64,000 nucleotides of DNA from Bin87 sp034423575 (lineage in GTDB: Bacteria > Chloroflexota > Dehalococcoidia > Lucifugimonadales > UBA3495), in NCBI GenBank assembly GCA_034423575.1, contig DAOUIF010000002.1, forward strand, positions 1 through 64,000, read 5' to 3'. How positions within the stretch are numbered: position 1 is the first letter of the stretch; each line of letters starts with the position of its first letter. The notes under the pieces are model-generated. The model saw only the letters and a program-made list of their open reading frames with translations, did no database searches and was not told where the DNA came from. Shown one piece after another: positions 52,792 to 61,959 of the stretch. Made by a program: the position numbers and the translations under genes.

Positions 52792-54588
52792 TTGAGCACG
52801 ATATCCGGTGAACCTGCGGCGGCCGTCCCGGCCGGAGCCGTGGCTTGGCGACCGTGGGGTCGCGAGGCTTTCGAGTCCGCCCGGGACACCGACCGCCCGA
52901 TTTTGCTTTCGATCAACGCGGTATGGTGCTATTGGTGCCACGAGATGGATTCCGGCGCCTATTCGGATCCCCACGTCGTCGAATTCGTCAACACTCACTT
53001 TACTCCCGTCCGCGTCGATACCGATCACCGGCCCGACATCAACGCTCGTTATAACGTGGGAGGGTGGCCGACTACCTCGTTTCTGACGCCCCACGGCGGT
53101 TTCATGGCGGGTGCAACCTACCTGCCACCGGATCAATTCCTGGCCATGCTGGACGAAGTGCGTCGCGCATATTCGGAACGCAAACCCGAGTTATACGAGC
53201 AGGGCAACGATATCCTGCGCCAACGCCGGGAGCACGCCGGACGGGTATCCGCCGGCCGGGAACCGGACTCCGGCGTGGTCGACGCCATCTCGCGCCGCGT
53301 GGCTGGAACCTATGATGCCGCAAACGGTGGATTTGGCCTGGAGCCAAAGTTCCCGTCTACACCGATGCTGCGCCTGTTGCTGCACCGCTACCGTACCACC
53401 GGAGAGCCGTTCTTTCGCGTAATGCTCGAAAAAAGCCTGGACGGCATCATCGGCGGCGATTTGCGCGACCGTATCGAAGGCGGGTTTTTCCGGTTCACCA
53501 CCGGCAGCGACTGGACCCAGGCTCAGTACGAAAAGATGGCCGAGGACAATATTGCCCTGGCCGAGGTCCTGATGGACGCCGGCATCGTTCTCCAACGAAC
53601 CGACTACCTGGAGATCGCCGGCGAAACGGTCGACTACATCCGCGGCACTCTCTACGACCCGGTCGCCAAGGGAATTCGCGGCAGCCAGGGAGCCCATTCC
53701 GAGTACTACGCGAGATCCCGCGAACAGAGGGGTGAATCGCAGGCTCCGCCGGTGGACCCCTTCTGCTACACCCCGGTGACCGCCCAGGCGATTTCCCTGC
53801 TGCTCGGAGCCGCATGGAAACTGGGGCGGCCGAAGCTGTCACAGAAAGCGGTCGCCATGCTGGACCAGTTAGTGGACGCATCGGAGACTGGCCGATTGTC
53901 GCATGCCTACACTTCCACCGGCGCGCGTGTGCAGGACGAGGGTGACTTGCTAGTCGACTGGGCCAACGTCCTGCTGGTTGCGTTGGACGGATACGATGCC
54001 GTTCCCGGCGGGTCTGAACGGTACCTTGGCCTTGCGCAACGGGCCGCGCAGGCGTTGGTGGACCGGTTCCTCGACGGCGCGCACGGCGGGTTCTGGGACG
54101 TGGAGTCGGGACAGGAACGGCTTGGCTACCTGCATGCTCGCGAAAAACCGCTGGCGGAAAACACGCGCGCCGCAGTTGGCTTGATGCGATTGCACCACGC
54201 GACGCTGGATGACCGATACCGTCAGACGGCCCGTCACACCCTGAGCGCCTACGTGGACGCCAACCGTGACTACGGCGAACTCGCCGCGGACTATGCGGTG
54301 GCGGTGGACCGATACCTCCATCCGGTGGTGGAGGTCACGGTGGAAGGTTTTCCCGGAACCGCTGGCGTTGACGCCATGCTGGCCGCTGCCATGCAACTGC
54401 TCGATCCGCATCTGCTCATCAAGCTCTCCCCAGCTGCTTCGGAAGACGCGCTGGCCCAGGCTCATGTCTGCCTGGACACCGTTTGCTACCCGCCGGTTAC
54501 CGATCCGGCGGAACTCGCGCTGGCGATAGCGGAAGGCGGCGCCATCACGGAAAGCCCGTTCCAGAACGTCCTCGACCTGCTGGCCTGA
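52792..54588 (+). CDS. DUF255 thioredoxin-fold protein (YyaL / SSP411-like)
   Basis: A 598-aa protein. The N-terminal thioredoxin-like DUF255 domain has WRPWGREAFESARDTDRPIL and the motif INAVWCYWCHEMD, whose CxxC keeps both cysteines, then YNVGGWPTTSFLTPHGG. The rest is an (alpha/alpha)6 barrel resembling glycosidase or epimerase folds (GGFGLEPKFPSTPMLRLLLH, YEKMAEDNIALAEVLMDAG, AHGGFWDVESG). The family function is not established. The start is uncertain: TTG 52792 has GAGGA 8 bases upstream, while TTG 52771 adds seven residues. Confidence 0.9.
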   Translation: MSTISGEPAAAVPAGAVAWRPWGREAFESARDTDRPILLSINAVWCYWCHEMDSGAYSDPHVVEFVNTHFTPVRVDTDHRPDINARYNVGGWPTTSFLTPHGGFMAGATYLPPDQFLAMLDEVRRAYSERKPELYEQGNDILRQRREHAGRVSAGREPDSGVVDAISRRVAGTYDAANGGFGLEPKFPSTPMLRLLLHRYRTTGEPFFRVMLEKSLDGIIGGDLRDRIEGGFFRFTTGSDWTQAQYEKMAEDNIALAEVLMDAGIVLQRTDYLEIAGETVDYIRGTLYDPVAKGIRGSQGAHSEYYARSREQRGESQAPPVDPFCYTPVTAQAISLLLGAAWKLGRPKLSQKAVAMLDQLVDASETGRLSHAYTSTGARVQDEGDLLVDWANVLLVALDGYDAVPGGSERYLGLAQRAAQALVDRFLDGAHGGFWDVESGQERLGYLHAREKPLAENTRAAVGLMRLHHATLDDRYRQTARHTLSAYVDANRDYGELAADYAVAVDRYLHPVVEVTVEGFPGTAGVDAMLAAAMQLLDPHLLIKLSPAASEDALAQAHVCLDTVCYPPVTDPAELALAIAEGGAITESPFQNVLDLLA

Positions 54589-54632
54589 ACCGGCCCGGCA
54601 AAGCATCACGAAATCCCCCAGGAGTTGACGCC

Positions 54633-56423
54633 CTGAAAACCCAAGACTGCGGTGCGTTGCGCGCCGCCCATGATGGCACTGCCACGACCCTTTCCGGCTG
54701 GGTGAGCCGGCGGCGAGACCACGGTGGCATCATATTCATCGACCTGAGAGACCGCTCCGGATACGTGCAAGTGGTGCTCAATCCCGAGTATCTGACGGCT
54801 GATGATTACGAAATGGCCGAACGCCTGCGTTCCGAATGGTGCGTTGAAATCACAGGGACGGTCCGGCTGAGGCCCGAGGGTTCGGAAAATCCGGCGCTTC
54901 CCACCGGCGACGTGGAAGTGATGGTGGAAGGGTTGATGGTGTTGAACCAGTCACTCACGCCGCCGTTCTACATCACGGACGATGTGGATGCCGACGAGAG
55001 CCTGCGGTTGCGTTACCGCTACCTCGACCTGCGTCGGCCCAGGATGCAGGACAACCTGCGGCTGCGCCATAAGGCAGTCAAGTACATTCGGGACTACCTT
55101 GATGGCCACGGCTTCCTGGAGATCGAAACACCCATCCTGATCAAAAGCACGCCCGAGGGGGCCAGGGACTATCTCGTACCCAGTCGCACTCACCCGGGCA
55201 ATTTCTACGCTCTGCCCCAGTCACCGCAGCAGTTGAAGCAGTTGTTGATGGTGAGTGGAGTGGAACGCTATTTCCAGATCGCCCGGTGCTTCCGCGACGA
55301 AGACCTGCGCGCCGACCGGCAACCAGAGTTCACCCAGCTTGACCTCGAGATGAGTTTCGTCGAGGAGGAAGACGTGCTGAATCTCATCGAAGGCCTGTAT
55401 TCCGGTTTGGTGCGGGAGTTGACGCCGCAATTTAAGGTCAAGACGCCGTTCCAGCGCCTCTCCTACGACGATGCGATGACTCGGTATGGCAGCGACAAGC
55501 CGGACCTGCGCTACGGCCTGGAGATGGCCGACGTTAGCGACCTGGCGGCGGAGACTGAGTTCCGAGTCTTCCATGGCATCCTGGACCGCGGCGGAATCAT
55601 CAAGGCAATGGCCGTGCCGGGCAAGGGCAGCCTCACCGGATCCGACATGCGCCGGATGGAAGAGACGGCGAAAGAGATTGGCGCGGCCGGCATGAGCCAT
55701 ATTAGGCTGACCGGCGAAGGGCCACTGGATACCCTGACCAATGACGATGCCCAGTTGTCTCCCGGCCTGCGTATGCCTGCCGAGTGGGTGCGACGGCTTG
55801 CCGAACGCGCTGGGGCCCACCGCGGCGACCTGGTGTTGCTGATGGCAGGCCCGGCGCGACTGGCCAACCAATGGCTGGCAGCGATGCGCAGCCATCTGGC
55901 GGCGCAGTTGGAATTGGCCGATCCGTCGACGCTGTCATTCGCCTTCGTCACTGATTTCCCGTTGTTCGAGTGGGACGACGACGCAAGACGCTGGGACTCG
56001 GCGCACCATCCGTTCACCGCGCCGGCGCCCGGGTGTGAAGGCATGCTGGACGGCGAGGATTTCGCGTCGATCCCGTCGCGAGCCTACGACTTGGTGTGCA
56101 ACGGATCGGAATTAGCCAGCGGGAGCATCCGGATACATCGACGCGATCTCCAGGAAAAAGTATTCAGCATCCTGGGTTACTCTGCTGAGCAGATCACGGA
56201 GCGGTTCGGGCACATACTCGAAGCGTTCGACTACGGCGCACCGCCTCACGGCGGCATCGCGCCCGGGATCGACCGCCTGGTGGCCATTCTGGCCGGCGCC
56301 GATTCCCTGCGCGAGGTGATCGCGTTTCCCAAGACCCAGAGCGGGTCGGACCTGCTGTTCGGCGCGCCCTCGGAAGTGGATGCCGGGCAGTTGCGCGACC
56401 TGTCAATACGAATCGTCGAATAG
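54633..56423 (+). CDS. aspS: Aspartate-tRNA ligase (CTG start)
   Basis: A 596-aa class II synthetase charging tRNA-Asp, possibly also tRNA-Asn. The OB-fold anticodon domain has LSGWVSRRRDHGGIIFIDLR. Class II motif text includes LRLRYRYLDLRRPRMQDNLR, GARDYLVPSRTHPGNFYALP, CFRDEDLRADRQPEFTQLD and HGGIAPGIDRLVAIL. A bacterial GAD insertion lies at about 290-420. The conserved N-terminus starts at CTG 54633, which has AGGAG 8 bases upstream. There is no ATG, GTG or TTG nearby in frame that keeps the N-terminus, so CTG is the probable initiator. It starts 44 bases after the DUF255 gene. Confidence 0.95.
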   Translation: MKTQDCGALRAAHDGTATTLSGWVSRRRDHGGIIFIDLRDRSGYVQVVLNPEYLTADDYEMAERLRSEWCVEITGTVRLRPEGSENPALPTGDVEVMVEGLMVLNQSLTPPFYITDDVDADESLRLRYRYLDLRRPRMQDNLRLRHKAVKYIRDYLDGHGFLEIETPILIKSTPEGARDYLVPSRTHPGNFYALPQSPQQLKQLLMVSGVERYFQIARCFRDEDLRADRQPEFTQLDLEMSFVEEEDVLNLIEGLYSGLVRELTPQFKVKTPFQRLSYDDAMTRYGSDKPDLRYGLEMADVSDLAAETEFRVFHGILDRGGIIKAMAVPGKGSLTGSDMRRMEETAKEIGAAGMSHIRLTGEGPLDTLTNDDAQLSPGLRMPAEWVRRLAERAGAHRGDLVLLMAGPARLANQWLAAMRSHLAAQLELADPSTLSFAFVTDFPLFEWDDDARRWDSAHHPFTAPAPGCEGMLDGEDFASIPSRAYDLVCNGSELASGSIRIHRRDLQEKVFSILGYSAEQITERFGHILEAFDYGAPPHGGIAPGIDRLVAILAGADSLREVIAFPKTQSGSDLLFGAPSEVDAGQLRDLSIRIVE

Positions 56424-56496
56424 CAACTGCGGGACCAGTCTCGAGCAGATCGATCCTGCGCCGCATTACTCTACCGTCCCAAAGGGAGGACAGACG

Positions 56497-57684
56497 ATGA
56501 GCGAGTTCAGCTACGAAGGACTCTTCGCCGAACGGGCGCCGATCACCACCCGCGGGGCGAACCGGCACGCCCGGTATGACTTCGCGGTGGCCTACCCGGA
56601 CCCGGACACGCTGCCCCTGACCGGCCTGGTCGAGGCCTTGAGCGTTGCGATGGAACGGGAAGGGCGAGATCTGGCCTACTATCCGGTGGCCTCCGGCTAT
56701 CCACCGCTGCGCGAACTGGTGGCCGACAAGTTGCGCCGCGACCGGCAGATGGAGGTTACGGCTGACGACATTGTGCTCACTTCGGGTTCCGGTGAAGCCA
56801 TCAACATGCTGATCCAGGCTATGACCGACCCGGGCGACGTGCTGCTGACCGAAGAGTACGTATACCTGGGGACGATGCGCCAGATGCGCTTGTGGAGCGC
56901 GAACGTCGTAGGCGTCAAGTGTGACGACGACGGGATCATTCCGGAGGCGCTGGACGAAACCATCCGCGCTCAGCACGCGGCGGGTCGCCGGGTCAAATTC
57001 CTCTACACCATACCCACCTTCCAGAACCCGTTGGGGTGGACCACCACCCTGGAACGGCGTCAGCGCATGTTGGAGGTGTGCCAGAGTCACGGCGTACCCA
57101 TACTGGAGGACGACTGTTACGTAGACCTGCGGTTCGAGGGCGAGGATGTAACGTCGATCAGCAGCCTGGGAGACGGCGAGGGTGTCCTGTACGTGGGCTC
57201 AATGTCCAAGATCATCGCCCCGGGCGTGCGGATGGGGTACCTGGTGGCGCCGGAGGTAGTCAGGGAAAGGGCGCTGAGCTTCAAATCCGGCGGGGTGAAC
57301 CAGTTCGCCGCGCTGGCCATCGAAGAGTACTTGCGAAACCACATGTACGACCACATCGACGAGGAAAACCAGGCGCTGCGGGCCAAGCGGGACGCGATGC
57401 TGGCGGCGCTGGGCGAGCACTTCGGCAACCGCGCCACCTGGTCCAAGCCAGAGGGTGGGCTGTATCTGTGGCTGACGATGCCCGAAGGCACCGACCTGGC
57501 TTCGTTCCAGGAACAGTCGTTCAACGAAGGCGTCGGATACTACAACGGGACGATGTTCTCACCCGAGGGCAACGGCGCGAACATGGCGCGACTCTGCTTT
57601 GGCCATCCGACGGCGCAAACCGTGTCCGATGGTATCGCGGAACTGGCCGTGATATTTGAGCGCAACGGGATATTCGCCGGATGA
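56497..57684 (+). CDS. Class I/II PLP aminotransferase (MocR/LysN type)
   Basis: A 395-aa fold-type I enzyme. YYPVASGYPPLRELVADKLR, DIVLTSGSGEAINMLIQAM, LYTIPTFQNPLGWTTTLERR and ILEDDCYVDLRF are standard, and the PLP lysine is in YVGSMSKIIAPGVRMGYLVA. There is no N-terminal GntR helix-turn-helix, so it is an enzyme and not a MocR regulator. Candidates include 2-aminoadipate and aromatic or branched aminotransferases. ATG 56497 follows AAAGGGAGGA. It lies 73 bases after aspS. Confidence 0.92.
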   Translation: MSEFSYEGLFAERAPITTRGANRHARYDFAVAYPDPDTLPLTGLVEALSVAMEREGRDLAYYPVASGYPPLRELVADKLRRDRQMEVTADDIVLTSGSGEAINMLIQAMTDPGDVLLTEEYVYLGTMRQMRLWSANVVGVKCDDDGIIPEALDETIRAQHAAGRRVKFLYTIPTFQNPLGWTTTLERRQRMLEVCQSHGVPILEDDCYVDLRFEGEDVTSISSLGDGEGVLYVGSMSKIIAPGVRMGYLVAPEVVRERALSFKSGGVNQFAALAIEEYLRNHMYDHIDEENQALRAKRDAMLAALGEHFGNRATWSKPEGGLYLWLTMPEGTDLASFQEQSFNEGVGYYNGTMFSPEGNGANMARLCFGHPTAQTVSDGIAELAVIFERNGIFAG

Positions 57685-57725
57685 CTCTGACCAACTTCCG
57701 GCACTGCCACTCGGTATTAACTAAT

Positions 57726-57751
57726 CAGGGGCGGGTTCTCACCCGCCCCTG
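57726..57751. terminator. GGGGCG hairpin between convergent genes
   Basis: CAGGGGCGGGT (57726-57736) and ACCCGCCCCTG (57741-57751) form an 11-base stem with a TCTC loop. There is no T-run on either side, so it is not a classical terminator, but it sits between two convergent genes. It resembles the hairpin at 50523-50546. Confidence 0.65.
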
Positions 57752-57772
57752 AACATTGGCGATGTTGGGAGG

Positions 57773-58951
57773 TTAGTCGTCGTCGCCCGAAGCCACCGGC
57801 TGGGCAGCCGGCTGGTGCCCATTGGTGCGGATCGCGAACCGGGCGACCAGGTCGCCGATGCTCTGGCGGAAACCGGAGTATTCCAACTCACCGTAAGGAA
57901 GCATGGCAGCACCGGACCAACCCTGGGAACGCATCGCGATGCCCTTTTCCTGGGCCAGTTGGCGCGTATAATCCCATGCCGGGTTGTCGAAAAAGTCCGT
58001 GGAGGACTCCGAGAACTTGCCTTCGGGATTAATGCTGAAGCCCACGCAGGATACCAGCGGCAGGCAGTACATGCCCGTCACGGCCGTGTTGATGGGTACC
58101 GGCATGAGTGGCATGACGTGGGAGCCTCGCGCGTCTCCGCCGATGTAGTGCGCCTTGGTGTATGGCGAGATGAGCTCTTCGGGAGCGGGGAAGATGCCCT
58201 GATTCCGAACCACGGCGACCGGGTCGTCCTTTCCGGTGTAGCTGCCCGCGATGTTATGGAGGCGTGTCGCCGAGATGGCAGCGGCGGTCTGGCCGGAGTA
58301 ACGGGAGGTGACACTCTCGATGGCGAACCGCTCATTGTCGCGCAGGAGTACGGTGATCCGGTAGTAGTCTTCCGGGGCGTTCAGCGAAATGATGCTGTCG
58401 CCGTCGGTATTGTCCATATCGATGATGTTGAAGGTGAATCCCTCACCCAACCGCGGAAGCATCAGACCCGCGCAGTACATCGGGTCGGCGAAGCCGAGGA
58501 ACGTGGGGAGATTGTATGCGCCCGGGCCGCATTTGTCGGCGGCCAAAACGAAGAAGGACTCGGCGGGACGTATCGGGTTGGTCTTTATCGGGTCGTGGTC
58601 AAAGGTGATCTCCGCCACGGCAGGTCCGGCGCCCCTAATGTTGCCCGACGGCGCGTCAACAAGCAGGTCCTGGCCGGCGCCGTACAGCCCGTATTGGCGG
58701 GCAATTTCGGTAGCTTCCAGGAAAGACGTCCAGGCAAACTGGTGCACCGCGTCGTCGTTGTCCCCCCGGGTGTGGGTGGAAGTGATGCAGATGTCGTCTC
58801 CAGTGTGTCCGACGTACGCGTCAATGAGCAAGCCGTCACGGACGGCCCGATCCGCGGCCGAACGCACCGCGTCCATCATGCGGTCCGACGGCTTGGTGTG
58901 GCCACCTATCGAGCCGACGTCCGCCTTGAGCACAGAAATGGTCAAATCCAT
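57773..58951 (-). CDS. Fructose-1,6-bisphosphate aldolase/phosphatase (archaeal type)
   Basis: A 392-aa bifunctional gluconeogenic enzyme that condenses triose phosphates and dephosphorylates the product to fructose-6-phosphate. TISVLKADVGSIGGHTKPSD is the family N-terminus, with HTGDDICITSTH and FDHDPIKTNPIRPAESFFV as metal and substrate regions. SRYSGQTAAAISATRLHNIA and YIGGDARGSHVMPLMPVPIN are also conserved. The enzyme is typical of archaea and deep-branching bacteria. ATG 58951 follows GGGAGG; an upstream in-frame ATG at 58987 is unlikely. The C-terminal tail PAAQPVASGDDD is extra. Confidence 0.94.
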   Translation of the reverse strand: MDLTISVLKADVGSIGGHTKPSDRMMDAVRSAADRAVRDGLLIDAYVGHTGDDICITSTHTRGDNDDAVHQFAWTSFLEATEIARQYGLYGAGQDLLVDAPSGNIRGAGPAVAEITFDHDPIKTNPIRPAESFFVLAADKCGPGAYNLPTFLGFADPMYCAGLMLPRLGEGFTFNIIDMDNTDGDSIISLNAPEDYYRITVLLRDNERFAIESVTSRYSGQTAAAISATRLHNIAGSYTGKDDPVAVVRNQGIFPAPEELISPYTKAHYIGGDARGSHVMPLMPVPINTAVTGMYCLPLVSCVGFSINPEGKFSESSTDFFDNPAWDYTRQLAQEKGIAMRSQGWSGAAMLPYGELEYSGFRQSIGDLVARFAIRTNGHQPAAQPVASGDDD

Positions 58952-59350
58952 GTGAGTTTTCCCTCCCACGCAAGGGCTACCGGGCACTTCGGCCGGCGCA
59001 AAATGATGCCTTCACAACGCGAAAATTTGCGAATTCACGATAGCATCGCGCGGGCGCAACTGTCAATTTGAAACCCCGCGATCGCCATACCTCAGGCTCG
59101 TCCTGTGAGACGCTCAGGATTGTAGGCGACAACCATCCCTCGTGAATCTGCGACCCTCGCAGCCAAGAGATTCGTGGTCGGCCCCGCGTGCGGCTCAGGT
59201 GATACAAGCTCCGACCCAGCGCAAGCGCGGCCTACCGGACAACAAGCCAAGCGCAAGCTCAGGATAACGCGAGCTGGCACGGACAACCGTTTGCCGGTAA
59301 CGCTGAAATCCCGCTATAATGCTAACAAACCCAGCGGTTTACGGGTGCAA
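58952..59350. other. Divergent intergenic region with a good promoter
   Basis: About 400 bases between the aldolase/phosphatase (-) and zinc-ribbon/TPR (+) genes. It holds the 59291-59320 promoter. No protein-like frame is present. Confidence 0.5.
59291..59320 (+). promoter_or_regulatory. Sigma70-type promoter of the zinc-ribbon/TPR gene
   Basis: TTGCCG (59291-59296) and a perfect TATAAT (59315-59320) are 18 bases apart. Initiation would be near 59327, giving a leader of about 24 bases before ATG 59351. Confidence 0.7.
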
Positions 59351-60133
59351 ATGAGTATAATCCTTCAAATCCTGTCGTTGCTTTTTGTCGTGCTCTGGAC
59401 CGCCAGGCTTGCGCGCAACAAAGGACGCAACCCTTTGCTCTGGGGTGGCGTAGCGGCGATCCCGGCGGTGGGTCTGCTCGACGCATTCCCTGAATGGATC
59501 ACCGTACTCTGCATGCTGCCGATGTTGGCGCTGGTGTTCATGCCCGCCAGGCGCCCAATAGCGACCGACGGCGGACAGGATGGGACGACTCCCTGCCCCC
59601 GTTGTCAGCATTCCCACGAACCGGGCCCGACCTACTGCACCAACTGCGGCTGGGAGCTGACCCGGCCCTACGCGACGACGGACGCCACGGCGACCGCGAC
59701 CGACGGGCCCGAACCGACCGGCGCCGCGAACGCAGCGGGAGGAACCGCAGCGGGCGACGTTTCTGATTCCCGCGCGTCGGCACCCGATGTCCCGGGCGCC
59801 GCGCCGGCAGCGGAGCCGGTGATGGCATCGCATCAGGTCGAAGACGCAGAACCCGCAGTAGCGCCGAACCCGCCGGCCGAGGCTGAGCCCGCTCCTGCCT
59901 TCGCCGTGGCGCCGTTGTCTATCACCAGACCGCTGACCGCGGCCGGCATGACCGAACTGGGCTTGTCGTTGTTCAACCAGGGTAGGGTCCGGGAGGCGGT
60001 GGATCAGTTCACCAAGGCCATCGCCCTGGACCCACGCTACCGGGAAGCGTGGGCCAATCGCGCCAAAGCCTATACCGAGCTCGGCATGAGCGACAAGGCT
60101 GCGGCCGACCGCCAGCAACTCGAAGCTATCTAA
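59351..60133 (+). CDS. Membrane-anchored zinc-ribbon and TPR protein
   Basis: A 260-aa protein in four parts. Two hydrophobic segments occupy about residues 1-65. A zinc ribbon follows (CPRCQHSHEPGPTYCTNC, about 82-99). A long Ala/Pro/Glu-rich linker runs to about residue 190. The C-terminal TPR-like repeats are GLSLFNQGRVREAVDQFTKA and EAWANRAKAYTELGMSDKAA. The ribbon and TPR face the cytoplasm if the two spans form a hairpin. Probably a protein-interaction adaptor; function unknown. ATG 59351 sits just downstream of a good promoter. Confidence 0.8.
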   Translation: MSIILQILSLLFVVLWTARLARNKGRNPLLWGGVAAIPAVGLLDAFPEWITVLCMLPMLALVFMPARRPIATDGGQDGTTPCPRCQHSHEPGPTYCTNCGWELTRPYATTDATATATDGPEPTGAANAAGGTAAGDVSDSRASAPDVPGAAPAAEPVMASHQVEDAEPAVAPNPPAEAEPAPAFAVAPLSITRPLTAAGMTELGLSLFNQGRVREAVDQFTKAIALDPRYREAWANRAKAYTELGMSDKAAADRQQLEAI

Positions 60134-60145
60134 CCTGCCGGCGGG

Positions 60146-60919
60146 TCAGACCGCCATGATGTGGTAGCCGGCGTCCACCGGGAGAACCGTTCCCGTCACG
60201 CCGCTGGACAGGTCACTGCAGAGGAACAGGGCCGTCTGCGCCACTTCGTCCGCTGTGATGTTGCGCCCCAGGGGAGCCTTCTCGGCGTGCGCTCGGCGCA
60301 TGTCCAGGAACCCGCTGATTCCGCGGGCGGCCAGGGTGTCCACGGGGCCAGCGGATATGGCGTTGACGCGGATATTGTCGCTGCCGTATTCGTAGGCCAA
60401 CTGACGGACTTCGTGCTCCAGGGCCGCCTTCGCGGTTCCCATGACGTTGTAGCCCGGATACACGCGGCTGGAGGCGTGAAAGGTCATCGCGATGACGCTG
60501 CCGCCCTCCGCCATCAGCGGCGCCGCATGACGGACCATGGGCAACAGGGTGAAGGCGCTGATCTCGAGGGCCATGCGGAACCCGTCGCGACCAGTGTCGG
60601 CGAGACGCCCGGCAAGGTCGTCGCGGCTGGCGAAGGCGATGCTGTGCACCAAGATGGACATCGAACCCATTTCATCGCCCACCGCGTCGAACACCGCGCG
60701 GATCTGCTCGTCATCCGATGCGTCGCATTGGACCAATACCGGATTATCCAGCGTCTCGGCCAACCGTGCGACCCTGCTGTGGAGGCGTTCATTCTGGTAG
60801 GCGAGCGCGATTCGCGCTCCCGCATCAGCGAGGGTACGGGCGATGGCCCACGCGATGCTGCGGTCATTGGCGACACCGAAAATGACCGCATTGCGGCCAG
60901 TCAAATCTATGGGGAACAC
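60146..60919 (-). CDS. fabI: Enoyl-ACP reductase (FabI)
   Basis: A 257-aa short-chain dehydrogenase that reduces enoyl-ACP in fatty-acid synthesis. NAVIFGVANDRSIAWAIART is the FabI form of the NAD-binding loop, SILVHSIAFASRDDLAG is diagnostic, and YPGYNVMGTAKAALE holds the catalytic Tyr and Lys (Tyr-x6-Lys). It is the last gene of the F420 operon, 50 bases after the LLM oxidoreductase. It would complete the cycle begun with FabD and ACP at 33-35 kb. Confidence 0.95.
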   Translation of the reverse strand: MFPIDLTGRNAVIFGVANDRSIAWAIARTLADAGARIALAYQNERLHSRVARLAETLDNPVLVQCDASDDEQIRAVFDAVGDEMGSMSILVHSIAFASRDDLAGRLADTGRDGFRMALEISAFTLLPMVRHAAPLMAEGGSVIAMTFHASSRVYPGYNVMGTAKAALEHEVRQLAYEYGSDNIRVNAISAGPVDTLAARGISGFLDMRRAHAEKAPLGRNITADEVAQTALFLCSDLSSGVTGTVLPVDAGYHIMAV

Positions 60920-60969
60920 GGGATTACCTCGTCACATCGCGAAGATGAACGAACATGGGGATCGCTTCC

Positions 60970-61956
60970 TCAGCTCCTGAAATCCGGAGCCACCTGCTCC
61001 AGGAACGCCTGCATCTGCTCTTCCTGGCGATAGGTGGCGAGGCGCACGACCACCTGATCCGCACCAGCTTCCGCGTAGGCGTGGATGCGGTCCCGCACCC
61101 GCTCCGGGTCTCCGAAAGGACCCCAACGGTCTCCCCAGATGTTGGCGCCGTAATAGCCCATCAGCCAGTCCTCGGCCTCCGCTTCACCCCTGCCGACATC
61201 CTCGTCCAGGTTGACGGTCAGGTACATCACGGTGGACATCGAATCGGGGTCGCGATCGTATTCGGCGCAGTAACCGCGAACGGTGTCCTTGAGATCCACC
61301 AGTTCCTCGGGCGTCGCCGAAATCGAGATGGCGCCATCCGCCAGGCGAGCGGCGCGCCGTGCCTGCCTTTCGCGCTGGGCGCCCTGCCCGTCGCCGCGGC
61401 CGTGCCAGTGGACGCCGAGATACACCGGCACGCCGTCGGGTTGCACCGGCGTAGGCTCCATGATGACTTCGTCCATCTCGAAATGGCGTCCGTCGTATGA
61501 AAAGGGCTTGCCCGTTCCCAGCCCCTTGACCACTTCGAGCATCTCTTCGAGTCGCCGGGCGCGGGTGCGCTGCGGTACATCGGCGTTGTGCCATTCCGCT
61601 TGCTGCATTCCGTTGAACGCGCCGCCGACGCCAACGCCCAGCTGCAACCGTCCCCCTGAGATCAGGTCCACGGTGCCCATCATCTGAGCCAGCAGGACGG
61701 GATGGCGGAGGGCCATCAACATCACCGCTGTGCCCAGACGCACCCGGTGGGTCCGCGCGGCTATGGCGGCCAGCGTGGTCATCGCTTCGAGGCGTGGTTT
61801 TGCGGTCAGGCTGTCGCCAACCCACACAGAATCCATACCTGCTTCCTCAGCCCAAGTTGCCAGTCGCAGGACGGTTTCCGCATCCGTGGGCTTGCGGTCC
61901 GCCAGAAGCAGGCCCCGCGTGGGCAGCAGGCAGCCCAACTGTACGTTCGTGGCCAT
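60970..61956 (-). CDS. LLM-class F420-dependent oxidoreductase
   Basis: A 328-aa luciferase-like TIM-barrel protein. LATWAEEAGMDSVWVGDSL, RTHRVRLGTAVMLMALRHPV and GRLQLGVGVGGAFNGMQQAE fit the F420-dependent LLM subgroup. The C-terminal YAEAGADQVVVRLATYRQEE is typical. It starts 3 bases after cofC ends, so it is co-translated with F420 synthesis genes, which makes F420 the likely cofactor. The substrate is unknown. Confidence 0.92.
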   Translation of the reverse strand: MATNVQLGCLLPTRGLLLADRKPTDAETVLRLATWAEEAGMDSVWVGDSLTAKPRLEAMTTLAAIAARTHRVRLGTAVMLMALRHPVLLAQMMGTVDLISGGRLQLGVGVGGAFNGMQQAEWHNADVPQRTRARRLEEMLEVVKGLGTGKPFSYDGRHFEMDEVIMEPTPVQPDGVPVYLGVHWHGRGDGQGAQRERQARRAARLADGAISISATPEELVDLKDTVRGYCAEYDRDPDSMSTVMYLTVNLDEDVGRGEAEAEDWLMGYYGANIWGDRWGPFGDPERVRDRIHAYAEAGADQVVVRLATYRQEEQMQAFLEQVAPDFRS

Positions 61957-61959
61957 AGG

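Noticed and set aside
56497..57684. MocR-type transcription regulator
   Set aside because: The GntR DNA-binding domain is absent; the chain is only the aminotransferase part.
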